A stretch of DNA of 40,234 nucleotides from a virus, in the IMG/VR virus record IMGVR_UViG_3300030380_000557, positions 1,612 through 41,845 of that record; one strand, 5' to 3'. The stretch's first letter is position 1; each line of letters starts with the position of its first letter. A program made the translations under genes and the position numbers. Below are positions 40,227 through 40,234 of this stretch, one piece after another. Under the pieces are notes generated by a model. That model saw only the letters and a program-made list of their open reading frames with translations. It was not told where the DNA came from and ran no database searches.

Positions 40227-40234
40227 TACTTTCA

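Overview
The window is a piece of a tailed-phage genome, most likely a lytic podovirus of a marine alphaproteobacterium. A T7-type replication set (family A polymerase, bifunctional primase-helicase, gp2.5-like single-strand binding protein) is combined with P22-like tail accessory factors, a vitamin-B12-type ribonucleotide reductase, ThyX, Hsp20 and a 3-TM holin of the gene-transfer-agent type. This gene mix resembles the HMO-2011-like phages of SAR116, Roseobacter and SAR11 hosts. That placement is inference from gene content. Terminase large subunit, portal and major capsid genes are absent and presumably lie just outside the left edge. No integrase, repressor or phage RNA polymerase is visible.

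Layout. Positions 1-19132 are a rightward late operon. It starts with a cluster of small lysine/arginine-rich proteins (1-1699), then a head-tail adaptor, a small zinc protein, a long repeat-built fibre, a LamG/SPRY-type receptor-binding protein, a fibre-assembly-like protein, a second fibre sharing modules with the first, a P22 gp10-like tail hub, small virion proteins and three internal/ejection-type proteins (11536-17735). It closes with an M15 endolysin and membrane proteins for lysis. Many junctions are TAATG or ATGA overlaps, so translation is probably coupled. A rho-independent terminator at 19198-19246 closes the operon.

Positions 19245-40226 are leftward. Read in the direction of transcription (right to left): a DUF7178-like protein, a ParB-like protein, a dense run of tiny genes (several under 60 codons), a DUF932 protein, an exported SleB-like hydrolase, ThyX, primase-helicase, a PD-(D/E)XK-like protein and DNA polymerase. 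A host-type sigma-70 promoter (29340-29369) with a structured leader then precedes the SSB gene, which ends in a terminator. Next come a Cas4-like nuclease, a GIY-YIG nuclease, a DUF6280-like protein, a DUF3310 protein, ribonucleotide reductase, a small cysteine protein and tRNA-Arg(UCU). Just past the tRNA a perfect-consensus sigma-70 promoter (24914-24942) leads into Hsp20, a glycosyltransferase, a three-domain GT/methyltransferase/DUF115 protein, a methyltransferase, a small exported protein, a 3-TM holin, a DUF6552-like membrane protein and the small terminase subunit.

The leftward arm takes over nucleotide supply and DNA replication using host RNA polymerase. The rightward arm builds and lyses. 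The Hsp20-to-TerS block looks like an independently expressed accessory module joined to late functions. No gene-free stretch exceeds 300 bases; the longest is about 140 bases (35379-35517).
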